A stretch of 64,000 nt of DNA, from contig OZ025240.1 in assembly GCA_964019155.1 (NCBI GenBank), positions 29,392,083 to 29,456,082 of the forward strand, written 5' to 3'. This document shows, piece after piece, positions 1 to 11,409 of the stretch; positions within the stretch are counted from its first letter, which is position 1, and each line of letters begins with the position of its first letter. The notes under the pieces are model-generated. The model worked only from the letters and a program-made list of their open reading frames with translations. It was not told where the DNA came from and did not search any database. A program made the translations under genes and the position numbers. This DNA is from Osedax fenrisi (Eukaryota; Annelida; Polychaeta; Sabellida; Siboglinidae).

Positions 1-1250
1 TATAATATTAAAATATTATATAATATATTAATAAAATTAAATATAAATATAGTAATATATTATTGATTATGATGAAGTTATGATGATGATTAATATAAAT
101 TGTATAATATGAATTACATGTAAATAGTTGTATTTTATTAAATATCTATTACCATATAATTATATTATATATAATATTATATAATATTATTTAATATTAT
201 AATATTATGTATATATATATATATATACATTTATAAATATGTTATATTATTAACACTAATAAATAAACTATGTTATATTATATATTAAATATCTATAAAT
301 AACATGTACATTTACTAATTATATTACATGCGAATACAATAAATTAGTTTTATTCTGAACTCATAGTATTTTAATAACTTAGAAACAATTTGTCAATGAG
401 TTTAGTTAATTTTATATAATTCTGAATGTCCGAAACCTATAATTCTACTTGTTTATTATGTTTATGAATTCAGAATTGAATTAATTGATTGTATTCACAT
501 GTAATATTATTCACTTTATTTAATTAATATACATAATTTTAATGTTAATACATAAACATTTGTTTATTTCAAAATATTCATAATACATTAATTATTTCAA
601 CAATATTCATGAAAATAGATTTATCATAATATATTTAATATTAATTAATTAATAATATGTGTCAAGTTATAACATTACAAAAATATATAGTTTATTCATA
701 ATATGAGTATAAAGTGCCATTTTTGCATATTTTTCAAAATCAAAATAAATAAACAAATATTATCGTGACGTCATAGTGGGACAGTTTATAATTATTGGCA
801 AATAAATTACCTTTTAAAATAAATAATATTTCAAATTAAAATACTTTAATATATCATGTATGTATATAGTATTAACTTGTGGAATAGATTATTATGTAGA
901 TATATTACTAAACATTAGTATTATAAGTTAACAATTCAAATCTATCATTAAAATAATAAACGATCCGTTATTTACCGATAATATAACACTGGTGGAAATT
1001 TAAACAAACCAGCTATATTGAAAATTAAATTTCCGTTATAGAATATAACTGGTTAGTTAAAGAATTATTAGAATCATATAATTTTTATATTTATTATATT
1101 TATTAATTAATTATATAACATGATACTTATAATAAATTAGATCGATGCTTAGTATACTGATTTTAATAATATTAATACAATTATTATAAATATAATTTGA
1201 TTAATATTACTATTATTATTATTATACTAAACATCGATATACCTTATAAT
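1..1250. other. AT-rich stretch without a recognised gene
   Basis: No open frame of useful length and no recognisable motif is seen on either strand. The sequence is short A/T words and small TA runs. The TGACGTCA at about 767-774 is the only less AT-biased word, and a similar TGACGTCA lies near 26813. Confidence 0.6.
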
Positions 1251-1978
1251 ATATCATCTAGTATAATCACTTCCTAGTATTATCACTTCCTGTTTACACT
1301 ATTATTAGTATTAGTCGTGTTTATTTCCTTGTACAAGTAATCTTCTAGAATCACCTTAAAGATAAGTAATTTATTATTTATTTTTACATATTCTATTTAT
1401 TAGATATTACATCTGTATAAATACAATATTATTTTGATTTATATTATTTATATTTTCATATAATTCAATTAATTTGTAATATCTTTTAAATTAATAACAA
1501 ATTGTCATTCACGCTTCAGTGATTTCAGTAATTCAGTAATATTTATATATACAAATGGAAAATAGAAATTAGTAATTAAAATTTAACCATTGTATTGACA
1601 TTTCATTCAATTTTATATTCTTTACAATTTTAATTTTAACTTTACATCTATAAATAAATTTATTTTAATACATTTATTTATGCTTATATTTTTATATCTA
1701 TATCAATACCTACTTTGTTTATATTATTCTTTTCATGTAATAGAATTACATTTTTGTATATATATATACATATTTATATATGTATATCATATATACAGTA
1801 TATGTAATACAATTTTAGTATAGATAAGTGTAGGACTACATCTATATGTGCACTTATATTTGTATTTATATTTATATTGTATATTCACCAATTTATATAT
1901 AGGGTATACAAGTAATTATATGTAAAAGTGTATATATATATATATTTTTAATTATTATGTTATAATTCCTATATTAGT

Positions 1979-2605
1979 ATGACCAAAGTAGAAATTGCTA
2001 ATCTTCAAAAGACAATTGCAGAACTAACTGAAGTTGTGCAAACATTTTCTAGTATTAAAGATACAATTGCTAGTCTAAACAATACAGTTTCGATACTAAC
2101 CAATAAAATTGAAATACTAGACAACACAGTGAATTCTAAAAACATTAAAATTACTTTACTAGAAAATAGAATAAATAAACTAGATCACTACTCGAAAAAG
2201 TCTAATATAATTATAACTGATAATTCGGGTTTTTTAGAAACCAAAAACCCACGTAATACATTCATTGAATTTGCAAAAAATAAGTTGGACACAAACATCA
2301 ATTATTTAGATATTGTTGAAATTCATAGACTACCTACAAGAAATGAACAACAATATAAAACGATTGTGAAGTTTCATTTTAACGAAACTAAATTCAACTT
2401 ATTAAAATACTCAAAAAAACTCAAAGATACAAACATTTACATTAACGAACATTTGACAAAAGTAAACTCTGAAATATATTACAGAGCAAGACAATTAAGG
2501 AAAGATAATAAGATTTTTAATTGTTGGACAGTAAATGGAGTTACTTTTATACAAAATAAAGAAAAAGACAAAAAAATACAAATTGAAAGTCTAGACCAGT
2601 TTTAA
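1979..2605 (+). CDS. LINE ORF1 protein, coiled coil plus FP-like nucleic-acid-binding domain
   Basis: This 208-residue frame is intact and opens the LINE. Residues about 1-65 are a heptad-like series (TIAELTEVVQTF, KIEILDNTVNSKN, ITLLENRINKLDHYSKK), so a trimeric coiled coil is likely. Residues about 70-205 resemble the FP-type (Baculo_FP-like) ORF1 domain of many invertebrate LINEs: a strand ending NIIITDNSG, then DIVEIHRLP, a basic IVKFHF strand, NIYINEHLT, YRARQLRK and a final WTVNGVTFIQNK. Such ORF1 proteins bind element RNA as chaperones; that role is family knowledge. The ATG at 1979 is the first in frame. ORF2 starts about 200 bp downstream in a different frame. Confidence 0.75.
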   Translation: MTKVEIANLQKTIAELTEVVQTFSSIKDTIASLNNTVSILTNKIEILDNTVNSKNIKITLLENRINKLDHYSKKSNIIITDNSGFLETKNPRNTFIEFAKNKLDTNINYLDIVEIHRLPTRNEQQYKTIVKFHFNETKFNLLKYSKKLKDTNIYINEHLTKVNSEIYYRARQLRKDNKIFNCWTVNGVTFIQNKEKDKKIQIESLDQF

Positions 2606-2804
2606 ATACATAAAATAAAAATATAAATTATTATTCCAAAAATTATATTCCATTTGTTAGTTTTTTTCTGGTAGAGTTTTATTTATTTAGTTTTATTTAT
2701 TTTATTTGGTTTTATTTATTTTTGTTATCTTAATCATTTTTATATTAAATAAATTTATATTAATAAACTTTTTATTTTTATTTATAAATAGCTTCTAATT
2801 ATAG

Positions 2805-5742
2805 AAAATCACCATTGATTTAAATAAAAATAATAATGATGATGTTATAATAACATTTGATGTTGATACTCAGTATATTAACGAAATTGAATTACCCTCA
2901 TATATAAAACAACATAAAGATAACAAATGTGACTTGACACTTGTTAATCTAAATATTAGAAGTTTAAAAAAAAATTATGATAATTTGAAGATCTTTATTG
3001 AACAAGCAGATTATGATATAATTTGTTTAACAGAAACATGGTTAACAAATGATTTACCATTTATTCATAAAATTAAAAATTATAACCATTATTTTACCAA
3101 TAGGTCATATAATAGAGGAGGAGGTGTTTTAATTTATGTCAAATGTAATTTTAAAATAAAAATGTTGAATAAATTATCTTTTTCTAACAATATTTTAGAT
3201 TGTATTACGCTAGAATAATGTATAGAAAAAAATACAAATATTATTATTAGTGCTATTTATAGAGCAACTAGGTATACAAATGAAGCTATTTATGAATTCA
3301 ATAACATCATTTTAAACAATTTTAATACATTTAATAATAAAAAATTAATTATATGTGGTGATTTCAATTTAGATATTCTTAAATCTGATAACCTAAACGT
3401 GAATAACTTTATAAATACTATTAATGAAATTGGATGCTTTAAAACAATCAACAAACCAACAAGAGTAACTATACATTCATCATCTCTAATTGATAATATA
3501 TTTTATAATGGATTATTTAATAATATTAAAACTGGAATAATTTTAAATGACATATCGGATCATTATCCTATATTCATTATAATAAAAAACATTTACAATA
3601 AATCACATCAAAAGAATAACATTTCAATTAGAAATAAGATAAATACATATACAATTGGATGTTTAAGGGAAGAATTAAAACAAATAAATTTTAATATACT
3701 ATTTGAAAAAGCAAAGACCTTAAATGAAACATGGATCATATTTATTAATACAATTAAAGATAAATATAAAAAATGTTGTCCCTCTTATAATTGTAAAAAA
3801 AATAAGAAATCTGATAACCCATGGTTTAACGACGACCTTAAAAAACACAGTAAATTAAAACAAAAATTATATATCAAATATATAAAAAATAAAACTCCCG
3901 AAAATCTATCAAATTATAAAACTGTGAAAAGAGAATTCCAATTAAATATTAAAAAATATAAAAAAGAATATTATCACAATCTTTTACATAATTGTAATGA
4001 TAGTATCAAATGGAATGTAATAAATAATATATTGAAAAGTACAAAAGACGCTATATTACCAGACTTTATTGTAAAAGATAATATAAAATATATAAATAAT
4101 ACATACATTGCAAATAATTTCAATAATTATTTTAGCAAAGTTGGAGAAACTTTAGATGCAGAAATACCACCCACTAGTCAATATTCTTTTAATCAATTTT
4201 TAAAACAACCAAATTTAAATTCGTTTTGTTTGGAACCAATTAAAGAAAACGAACTCATTAGAGTAATTGAAAACTTTAAACCTAAGAAATCTTTAGATAT
4301 AAATAAATTATCAATGTTTTTAATCAAGTTAATTTACCCATCTTTTATTTCTACACTTTTAAACATTTTTAACTCTACATTTTCAACTGGAGAGATACCC
4401 ACTCTTCTAAAAGCGTCACGTATTATTCCCTTATATAAATCCGGAAATAAAAATATGTTTGAAAATTATAGGCCTATTTCATTGACTTGTATATTTTCAA
4501 AAATACTTGAAAAATTATTTTATAATAGACTAGTCATTTTTTTAGATAAATATAACATCATATGTGATTCCCAATTTGGATTTAGAAAAAAATAAAGTAC
4601 TCTCAATGCAATTGTTAATTTAGAAACTATGATTTCGAGAAGTATAAATTCCAATAAAATATGTACAGCTATATTTATAGATTTTAAAAAAGCATTGGAT
4701 ACTGTGAATCACGACATATTAAAATTTTTTTTAAAAACTTCACCACTACGGTATACGTGGCTTACCATTACTTTGGTTAAAGAATTATTTAATAAAAAGA
4801 CCTCAATTTCTCCAATTCAAAAATGAAATATCAAATGAATATTTCTCAAACTGTGGTGTACCTCAAGGAACTGTATTAGGACCAATACTTTTTTTAATAT
4901 ATATAAATGATATTATAAATAGTTCTAAACTTCTAAAATTAACAATGTTCGCTGACGACACTACTTTATTTTTAGAAGACAACAACATAGTTAGACTTCA
5001 GGAAAATGTAAATAATGAACTTTTAAAAATAAATAACTGGTTGATATCAAATAGACTATCTATAAATTTGAAGAAAACATATTATATGATTTTCAACTCA
5101 TCCAATGTTTTAGATCTAAATATAGCTGGTATTAATATTAATTGTGTGAAAAATACAAAATTTCTAGGTGTAATAATAGATCAGAAGCTAAACTGGAAAT
5201 TAGAAATAGCAGCAATTAAAACAAAACTATATAAAATAATATGGATTTTAAAAAATGTAAAAGAACTCTTTGATTTTAAAACGTTAATATTATTATATAA
5301 TTCATTAATTTTACCACATCTAAACTATTGTAACATTATATGGAGAAATAACTATAATTCTAATATTAATGATGTATATATAATTCAAAAAAAAATTATT
5401 AGAATAATATTTAACAAACCAAAACTTACAAACACGGATAATCTTTTTATACAAGCAAATATACTAAAATTACCTGACTTAATTAAATATCAAACATGTA
5501 ATTTTATGCATAATATATACCATAATAATGTTAGTCCAAACTCTAGTTTATTCAATAAGAAAATCATACCATACAATACACGAAAGAAACATGAACTATA
5601 CACTCATTTTACCTCAAAAAATAAATGCTTATATACACTATACATTAAAGGCCCTACTATATGGAATGAACTTAATGATGAGCTAAAGGAAATTAAATCA
5701 CTCAATACGTTTAAAAATAAATTAAAAACTATCTCATCTTAA
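2805..5742 (+). pseudogene. LINE ORF2, endonuclease-reverse transcriptase, disrupted
   Basis: The frame opens at 2805 just after a stop, with no ATG before the domain begins. An endonuclease/exonuclease/phosphatase domain runs from LTLVNLNIRSLKKN through ICLTETWL and IICGDFNLDI to DISDHYPIF. The reverse transcriptase follows: IIPLYKSGNKNMFENYRPIS, QFGFRKK, FIDFKKALDTVNHDIL, GVPQGTVLGPILF and the catalytic MFADD near 4945. The C-terminus has NTKFLGVIID and GPTIWNELNDELK. Three lesions are visible: in-frame TAA at 3216-3218, in-frame TAA at 4593-4595, and a frameshift between about 4720 and 4785, probably in a T-rich run. No protein could be made without readthrough, so the copy is dead. Confidence 0.88.
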
Positions 5743-5759
5743 ACTAGTATATTTTAATA

Positions 5760-6500
5760 TTTTTATCTATATTTTTTCAGTATTAATGGTCTAGTATATA
5801 TCACTTATAGGGTTTATATGACTTTTTTATCTACATTTCTTCAGTATTATTGGTCTTTTTTTTCATAATGTTCATAATTCTTTTAGTTTTTATATATTAG
5901 AAAAACATATTTATTATAAATTTTACACAATAACATATTTTAATGTACATGACTTTTTATCCACATTTCTTCAGTATTATTAGTCATTTATTTTCATAAT
6001 TCTTTAGTTTTTATATATTAGAAAAAAATATTTATTATAAATTGTACACAATAACATATTTTAATGTACATTGTTTTTAAATTTCCAAGTCTTTTTAGTT
6101 CTTAATATGCTTAGTTTCTTATTCTATTAGTTTTTATTCTTTTAGTTTTATTTTTATTTTATAACATACTTATTTTCAATTTCATTACAATTTCTTCTCT
6201 TATATTACTATTATATATGACTTTTTATCTATATTTGTTCGGTATTATTGGTCTAGTATATATCAATTATATAGTTTATACGTATTTTTTCCTTATTTCT
6301 TCAGTATTATTGTTTATTTATTTGTTCAAAATTATTTTATTTTAGTATTTTAGTTTTTATATATTTGTAAAACTTATTTTATTTAAAATTTTACACAATA
6401 ACATATTTTAATGTACATTGCTTTTAATTTCCAAATCTTTTATTTTTTAATCTTCTTAGTTTCTTATTGTATTAGTTGTTATTCATTTAGTTTTATGTTT
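5760..6500 (+). repeat. Imperfect tandem units in the LINE 3' UTR
   Basis: A block beginning ATGACTTTTTATC, followed by TTCTTCAGTATTATTGGTC, then TTTTAGTTTTTATATATT, TTACACAATAACATATTTT and AATGTACAT, recurs at about 5818, 5947 and 6217. The copies are diverged, with a spacing of about 129 bp between the first two. These look like internal duplications of LINE 3' UTR sequence. Confidence 0.6.
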
Positions 6501-6607
6501 ATTTTACATTCAATTATCAATATACTTTATTTATTTATTTATCCTTTTTTGTTTAATTGTTTTAAATAATTGAAATGGTGTAATCGTTAACGGTAATATG
6601 ATGATTT

Positions 6608-6697
6608 TTTAAACAGTTCACATTTTATTATTTTATTAATACAGGATATTGTAAACAGGAAGTCAAAACTTATTATTGTATTTATGAACTGTTTAAA
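6608..6697 (+). other. Stem-loop in the LINE 3' region
   Basis: TTTAAACAGTTCA at 6608-6620 pairs perfectly with TGAACTGTTTAAA at 6685-6697, a 13-bp stem around a 64-bp loop. It lies about 90 bp before the presumed 3' end. It could be an RNA structure of the LINE or a small palindromic insertion. Confidence 0.55.
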
Positions 6698-6892
6698 ATT
6701 AAAATGGGTTGATAACTAGAAAAGCCGCAAAGGCTTCTTTATCTTTCCTGGGGTTTACCCGAATCTGAATCTGATACCATACCATAATATTAATATAATT
6801 TATTATTATAATTTTATATTTTAATTATAAATTATAGTATAGAACTTAAAAGTTTAATATACCTGAGTGTTTAATAACATATTGAATATTAT

Positions 6893-6931
6893 CCCAGTAA
6901 ACACAATGATAAAAATAGTGGAATAAAATGC
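6893..6931 (+). repeat. Left terminal inverted repeat of the 11-kb transposon
   Basis: 39 bp starting CCCAGTAAACACAATGATAA. It matches the reverse complement of 17849-17887 at 38 of 39 positions; the mismatch is G versus T at position 26. Weaker similarity continues inward (CTTTTGTG). Confidence 0.88.
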
Positions 6932-7109
6932 TATCTTTTGTGTGCTTATTTTTATGCATGCATAATAAAAACGCTTTTAACATATATAATATTTGATAAT
7001 AATATTTAAAACTCTATTCTATATATTAATTCAATTAAATGAGTTAATAATTTTATATTAATTAAGTTGAATTACATAATGATTAAAATAAATGATAAAA
7101 TATATAGAA

Positions 7110-7600
7110 TAATATTCTGATATTTTAGTTATGCATTTTATACATAACTAAAATATCGGCATTTTATTCTGTTATTATTGTTATGTATTTTATACCTATG
7201 TAAAATTTCAGAATAAAATGCTGATATTTTAGTTATGCATTTTATGCATGATAAAAATAACTGCATTTTATGCTGTTATTTTAGTTATGTATTTTATACC
7301 TATGTAAAAGTACAGAATAAAATTCCGATATTTTAGTTATGCATTTTATGCATGATAAAAATATCGGCATTTTATGCTGTTATTTTAGTTATGTATTTTA
7401 TACCTATACATATATATAAAATTATAGAATAAAATGCTGATATTTTAGTTATGCATTTTATTCATGATAAAAATAACTGCATTTTATTCTGTTATTATAG
7501 TTATGTATTTTATACCTATGTAAAATTACATAATAAAATGCTGATATTTTAGTTATGCATTTTATGCATGATAAAATAAATGCATTTTAACGTTGTTAAC
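7110..7600. repeat. Left subterminal tandem array, about 104-bp units
   Basis: CTGATATTTTAGTTATGCAT (one copy CCGATATTTT) recurs at about 7117, 7221, 7325, 7437 and 7541, giving spacings of 104, 104, 112 and 104 bp. Each unit carries GCATTTTAT/ATAAAATGC in both orientations and TTATGTATTTTATACCTAT. The same core motif makes up the right-end array, so this is probably the transposase or accessory-protein binding region. Confidence 0.8.
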
Positions 7601-8461
7601 CATATTTAATATGATATGATATCATAATAATTATAATATTAATCATATAATTTATATAATTGATGAATAATATTCATCCATATTCATATTTATTTTAACA
7701 TTTACTAATATCATATTATAGATGTAATTATTATTAAAATATATATTTTAATACATAAATACAAGAATATAATCTACTATTGATAATAGATAATTTAAGT
7801 TAATTTATACTATCACTATGATAATCATAGTGACTATGATTCATAGTCGTAACTATATGATAGATTTTCTTATTTATTGGAACATGATTATGGACATACA
7901 TAATTCTTATATATGTCCAAATACGTTGAAAACTTTCTATATGACATATTTGTTGGTGTAAAATACACATTTATGTGAGATCGTAATCTTAAAGACATGA
8001 TAAACGTATGAAATATAAGTAAAATTTAATAAATTGGAATAAAAATGTAATATAAATATTTAAATTGACAAGCAATAATCATAAGTTGCGCATGCGTAGT
8101 AGTTAGCATTTTAATTTTTTAGATTATTATTTATAATAATAATAACTTCTTAAAATATCCAATCCTCACTTCAATATAACTTATAAACTATTGAAACTAA
8201 ATAATTATTTTATATTAGTTTATACTTTATGATCGCATAATTGTTGTTTGTGTTTATTCCTGTCGTTCACCCTTAAGGCACGCTATTATTTCATAATCTT
8301 AGATAACGCGTGTTTACAAATTTTGTTTAAATCGATTTACTATTAATCGATATTTATCAACTTTGAGAATGAGTCAACATAATAGGTAAATATTAAAAAT
8401 ATATGTACAATTTATTTATTATATACACATCTACTTTAAAATTGTATTTAATTTAAATAAT

Positions 8462-10486
8462 ATGAATAATTCTAATTATGTTAAACGATATAGAACTATT
8501 GAGCGATACTGTAACGTAGAAAAATTAAAAATGTCTAGAAAAGATGATTTATCTACTAATTATAATGATATTTCATCTGATAATATATATTGTGAAGATA
8601 CATATAATATTGATAATGAGAGTAACATTAGTGATTTTTCAACAGATAATGATGTTTCGAGTTATAGTAGTTCAGATAATAATTCCATTTTAAGTGATAT
8701 ACAGATAAATACTGATATGAGTATTCAATATAGTTTGGACAATAATAATTATGACATTACTTTTAGTCAAGAACTTATATCATTAATTCAAATACATAAT
8801 GTCTCACATAATTTTACTGATAAACTTTTAAAATTATTAAAAAAAAATGGTCATCCTGAATTACCATTAACATGTAGAACTTTATTAAATACTAGTAGGA
8901 ATAATATAGCAACAATAAAATCGGATGTTCAATACATATATCTTAATTTTAAGAAAATGTTAATTTTAAATGTAGAAAGATATGATTTTACTAAAATAAA
9001 AGAATATAATACGATACCTATTTCCTTGAATTTAGATGGTTTACCTTTATTTAATAGTAGAAATTTATCTTTATGGCCTCTATTAGTATCAATTAATATT
9101 GATCCAGTTCAAGTTTTCCCATCCTGTTTAACACTTGGTGTTAAACCAAAAAATTTAGATTTTATAGAAGATAGTATTGTTGATATATTACAGTTGATTA
9201 ATGATGGTGTAATTATTAGAGGAAAATATTTCAAATTAGATCTGCAATGCATAGCATGCGATGCACCTGCAAAATGTTTTTTTAAACAAACGCTTCAATT
9301 TAATGGATATCATGGATGCGATCGCTGTAATCAAATTTCAACTAAATGTATACTTAATAATGAAAAAAAGGGTAGAAATATTTATTCAAAATTGGTGTTT
9401 ACCAAACGAACCGATTATTCATTTAGAAATAAAAGCGATGCTAAACATCATATTGGTACAACACCACTTTTAAAATTACCAGTAGATATGATTACTATAT
9501 TTTCAGTAGATTATATGCACTGCGTATTACTTGGGGTATGTAGAAAATTAGTTAGGCTGTGGTTAACAGGATGCCATCAAAAAGGCAAGCGTGTAAACTC
9601 AAAATATAGGTTATCAAATAAACAGAAAGATTCAATTAATGATAAATTAATTTTATTTAAACAATTTATTCCTAGGGAATTTTCTAGAAAACCTAGAAAT
9701 TTATCTGAATTTGACAAATGGAAGGCAAGTGAAATTAGACTCTTTTTATTATACTTAGGAAAAATTATACTTAAAAATATTATTCATAAGGAATATTATG
9801 ATAATTTTATGTTATTGTCAGTCGCCATATCAATGTTAGTTTCAAATGAACTTACACAATCTTTTGAAAATATTGAAACTGCTCGATGTATGTTAGTTTT
9901 GTTTGTAAAAGAATCTATAACATTATATGGTGATGCATTTGCTGTGTATAATGTACATAGCCTTTTACATCTACATGAAGATGCTTTCATCCATGGCTCA
10001 ATAGAAAAGTGTTCTTGTTTTGTTTTTGAAAATTATTTACAAAAATTAAAATATTTAGTAAAATCTGGTAAAAATACAATTGTTGAATTATCTAACAGAA
10101 TACAAGAACAAATTAAAATGCCAATTAGATATGATTCTTTAAATTTTAATAATAAAAAAAATCCAAATAATTGTTTTTTTATAAATAATAAATATATATG
10201 TGAGGTATTAGAAGATGACTTATCATTAGATGTTGATTATGCTACTCATTCCAAGTGTAGAATTTATAATCGTAAATGGACATTTTATGTTAGAAAATTA
10301 AACAAAGATGATTTAAAAATAGCAAATGACTTTGATACTTCTATTTTAAGTTGTTATGAATCAAATATAAAATATTCCGAAATAAAAATAATAGATAATA
10401 ATGACATTAAACATAAAGGTTTAATTATTAAAAATGTACATAATTATCATAATAATATTGTATTTATGAAATTATTACACACATAA
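8462..10486 (+). CDS. tnp2-like DDE transposase of the 11-kb transposon
   Basis: A single intact 674-aa frame. Residues 1-110 are polar, Ser/Asp/Asn-rich and probably disordered. The conserved core follows: ISLNLDGLPLF (D192), WPLLVSINIDPV, FKLDLQCIACDAPAK (D267), GYHGCDRCNQ (Cys pair near 286/289), VDYMHCVLLGVCRKLVRLWL (D350), SEIRLFLLYLG, VHSLLHLHEDA and FENYLQKLKYLVKSGK. These blocks are those of animal transposase-domain proteins related to plant tnp2 (En-Spm/CACTA). D192, D267 and D350 are candidate metal ligands; this is an inference. A possible upstream mini-exon at 8369-8385 (MSQHN, donor GTAAAT) would join in phase to an acceptor at 8493, giving an alternative N-terminus. The DUF4806 gene begins 530 bp downstream on the same strand. 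Confidence 0.88.
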   Translation: MNNSNYVKRYRTIERYCNVEKLKMSRKDDLSTNYNDISSDNIYCEDTYNIDNESNISDFSTDNDVSSYSSSDNNSILSDIQINTDMSIQYSLDNNNYDITFSQELISLIQIHNVSHNFTDKLLKLLKKNGHPELPLTCRTLLNTSRNNIATIKSDVQYIYLNFKKMLILNVERYDFTKIKEYNTIPISLNLDGLPLFNSRNLSLWPLLVSINIDPVQVFPSCLTLGVKPKNLDFIEDSIVDILQLINDGVIIRGKYFKLDLQCIACDAPAKCFFKQTLQFNGYHGCDRCNQISTKCILNNEKKGRNIYSKLVFTKRTDYSFRNKSDAKHHIGTTPLLKLPVDMITIFSVDYMHCVLLGVCRKLVRLWLTGCHQKGKRVNSKYRLSNKQKDSINDKLILFKQFIPREFSRKPRNLSEFDKWKASEIRLFLLYLGKIILKNIIHKEYYDNFMLLSVAISMLVSNELTQSFENIETARCMLVLFVKESITLYGDAFAVYNVHSLLHLHEDAFIHGSIEKCSCFVFENYLQKLKYLVKSGKNTIVELSNRIQEQIKMPIRYDSLNFNNKKNPNNCFFINNKYICEVLEDDLSLDVDYATHSKCRIYNRKWTFYVRKLNKDDLKIANDFDTSILSCYESNIKYSEIKIIDNNDIKHKGLIIKNVHNYHNNIVFMKLLHT

Positions 10487-10489
10487 TTT

Positions 10490-11005
10490 TTTTTTAAATT
10501 ACTTAAATAGATATTATATAATACATTTGTGTACATATATCTTTTTTTATTTACTTTTTTTATTTTTAATTATTATTTGTATTTATTATTTATATATATG
10601 AAAAATGTATATTAACTAAATCCGATGTAACACATTATATATGCATAATAATTGATTCAATTTTTGTATATATAATATGTAAATATGTAAATTAAGTTGT
10701 ATATGCAATATTAAATTAGAAATATGTTTCTTTAATTCATAATTTTCTTAAAAATTACTTGTAGATGTTGCATAATTTAAATGTTGTACATATATTTTTT
10801 TTATTTATTTATTATTAATTATTATTTTTATTTATTATTATAATATATATATCTATATATATATATATATATATGAAAAATGTATCTTTAAATAAAAACC
10901 ATGTAACACATTATATATGCATACTAATTTATTCCATTTATTGTATATATAATATGTAAATTAATTTATAAATACAATATTAAATCAGGAATAGGTTTGT
11001 TTTAA
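10490..11005 (+). repeat. About 250-bp tandem duplication between the two transposon genes
   Basis: The stretch from ATTACTTAAATAG through GTAACACATTATATATGCAT and TTGTATATATAATATGTAAA (10490-10740) is repeated in diverged form at about 10741-11005. No coding signal is present. The second copy ends just before the DUF4806 start codon, so it may hold that gene's promoter. Confidence 0.6.
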
Positions 11006-11016
11006 TTAAATTTAAA

Positions 11017-11073
11017 ATGTCAAAAGAATTTGACATTGTGCCAATCAGATGGACAGGCAAAAATGATAATAAT
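11017..11073 (+). CDS. DUF4806 gene exon 1
   Basis: Starts at ATG and encodes 19 residues including FDIVPIRWTGKND. It ends in phase 0 before the donor GTTAGT. Confidence 0.75.
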
Positions 11074-11372
11074 GTTAGTAAATTATTACTATAATTTATA
11101 ATAAATTATAATATATACTTTAAATTCAGGAACCTATCGTATGTTGGCCACCTGTCAAAAACCAAGTCCGATTTATTAAAATGGTCAAAGATGGCCAACC
11201 TAAGGATGTTCACTGGATTGAATATAAGATCAAAATAGTACAATTTTTTAGTTAGTAAATATATATATATAAATATATATATATATAAAATTATATATAT
11301 ATACCTTTTTTATCATTCTTTAATCACTTTCAAATAATAATTGTAATAGTAATATCTAATATTTTAAAACAA

Positions 11373-11409
<37 letters not shown>

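Larger units (their letters stand above)
1260..6785 (+). mobile_element. LINE (non-LTR retrotransposon), CR1/Jockey superfamily, nearly full length
   Basis: Two consecutive coding regions are seen: ORF1 at 1979-2605 and a broken ORF2 at 2805-5742 with an endonuclease then a reverse transcriptase. A long 3' UTR follows. The 3' end is placed near 6785, after an AAGCC-GCAAA-GGCTT stem-loop (about 6722-6738) and a short GAATCT/GATACC simple repeat at 6762-6783, a common LINE 3' arrangement. The 5' end is a guess: the word ACTTCCTGTTTACA at about 1283-1296 recurs inverted near 6651-6664, so both may belong to the element. No target-site duplication was identified. Confidence 0.75.

Noticed and set aside
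758..790. Possible shared element with 26805-26825 around TGACGTCA
   Set aside because: Only about 12 bp match (CTATGACGTCA), and such a word can recur by chance or as a CRE-like site. There is not enough for a repeat call.
7110..7600. CRISPR-like array
   Set aside because: The spacing is regular, but spacers are themselves repeats, the DNA is animal, and the motif is shared with the other transposon end.
9796..9990. 64-codon antisense frame inside the transposase
   Set aside because: It is a shadow of the strongly conserved + strand transposase.
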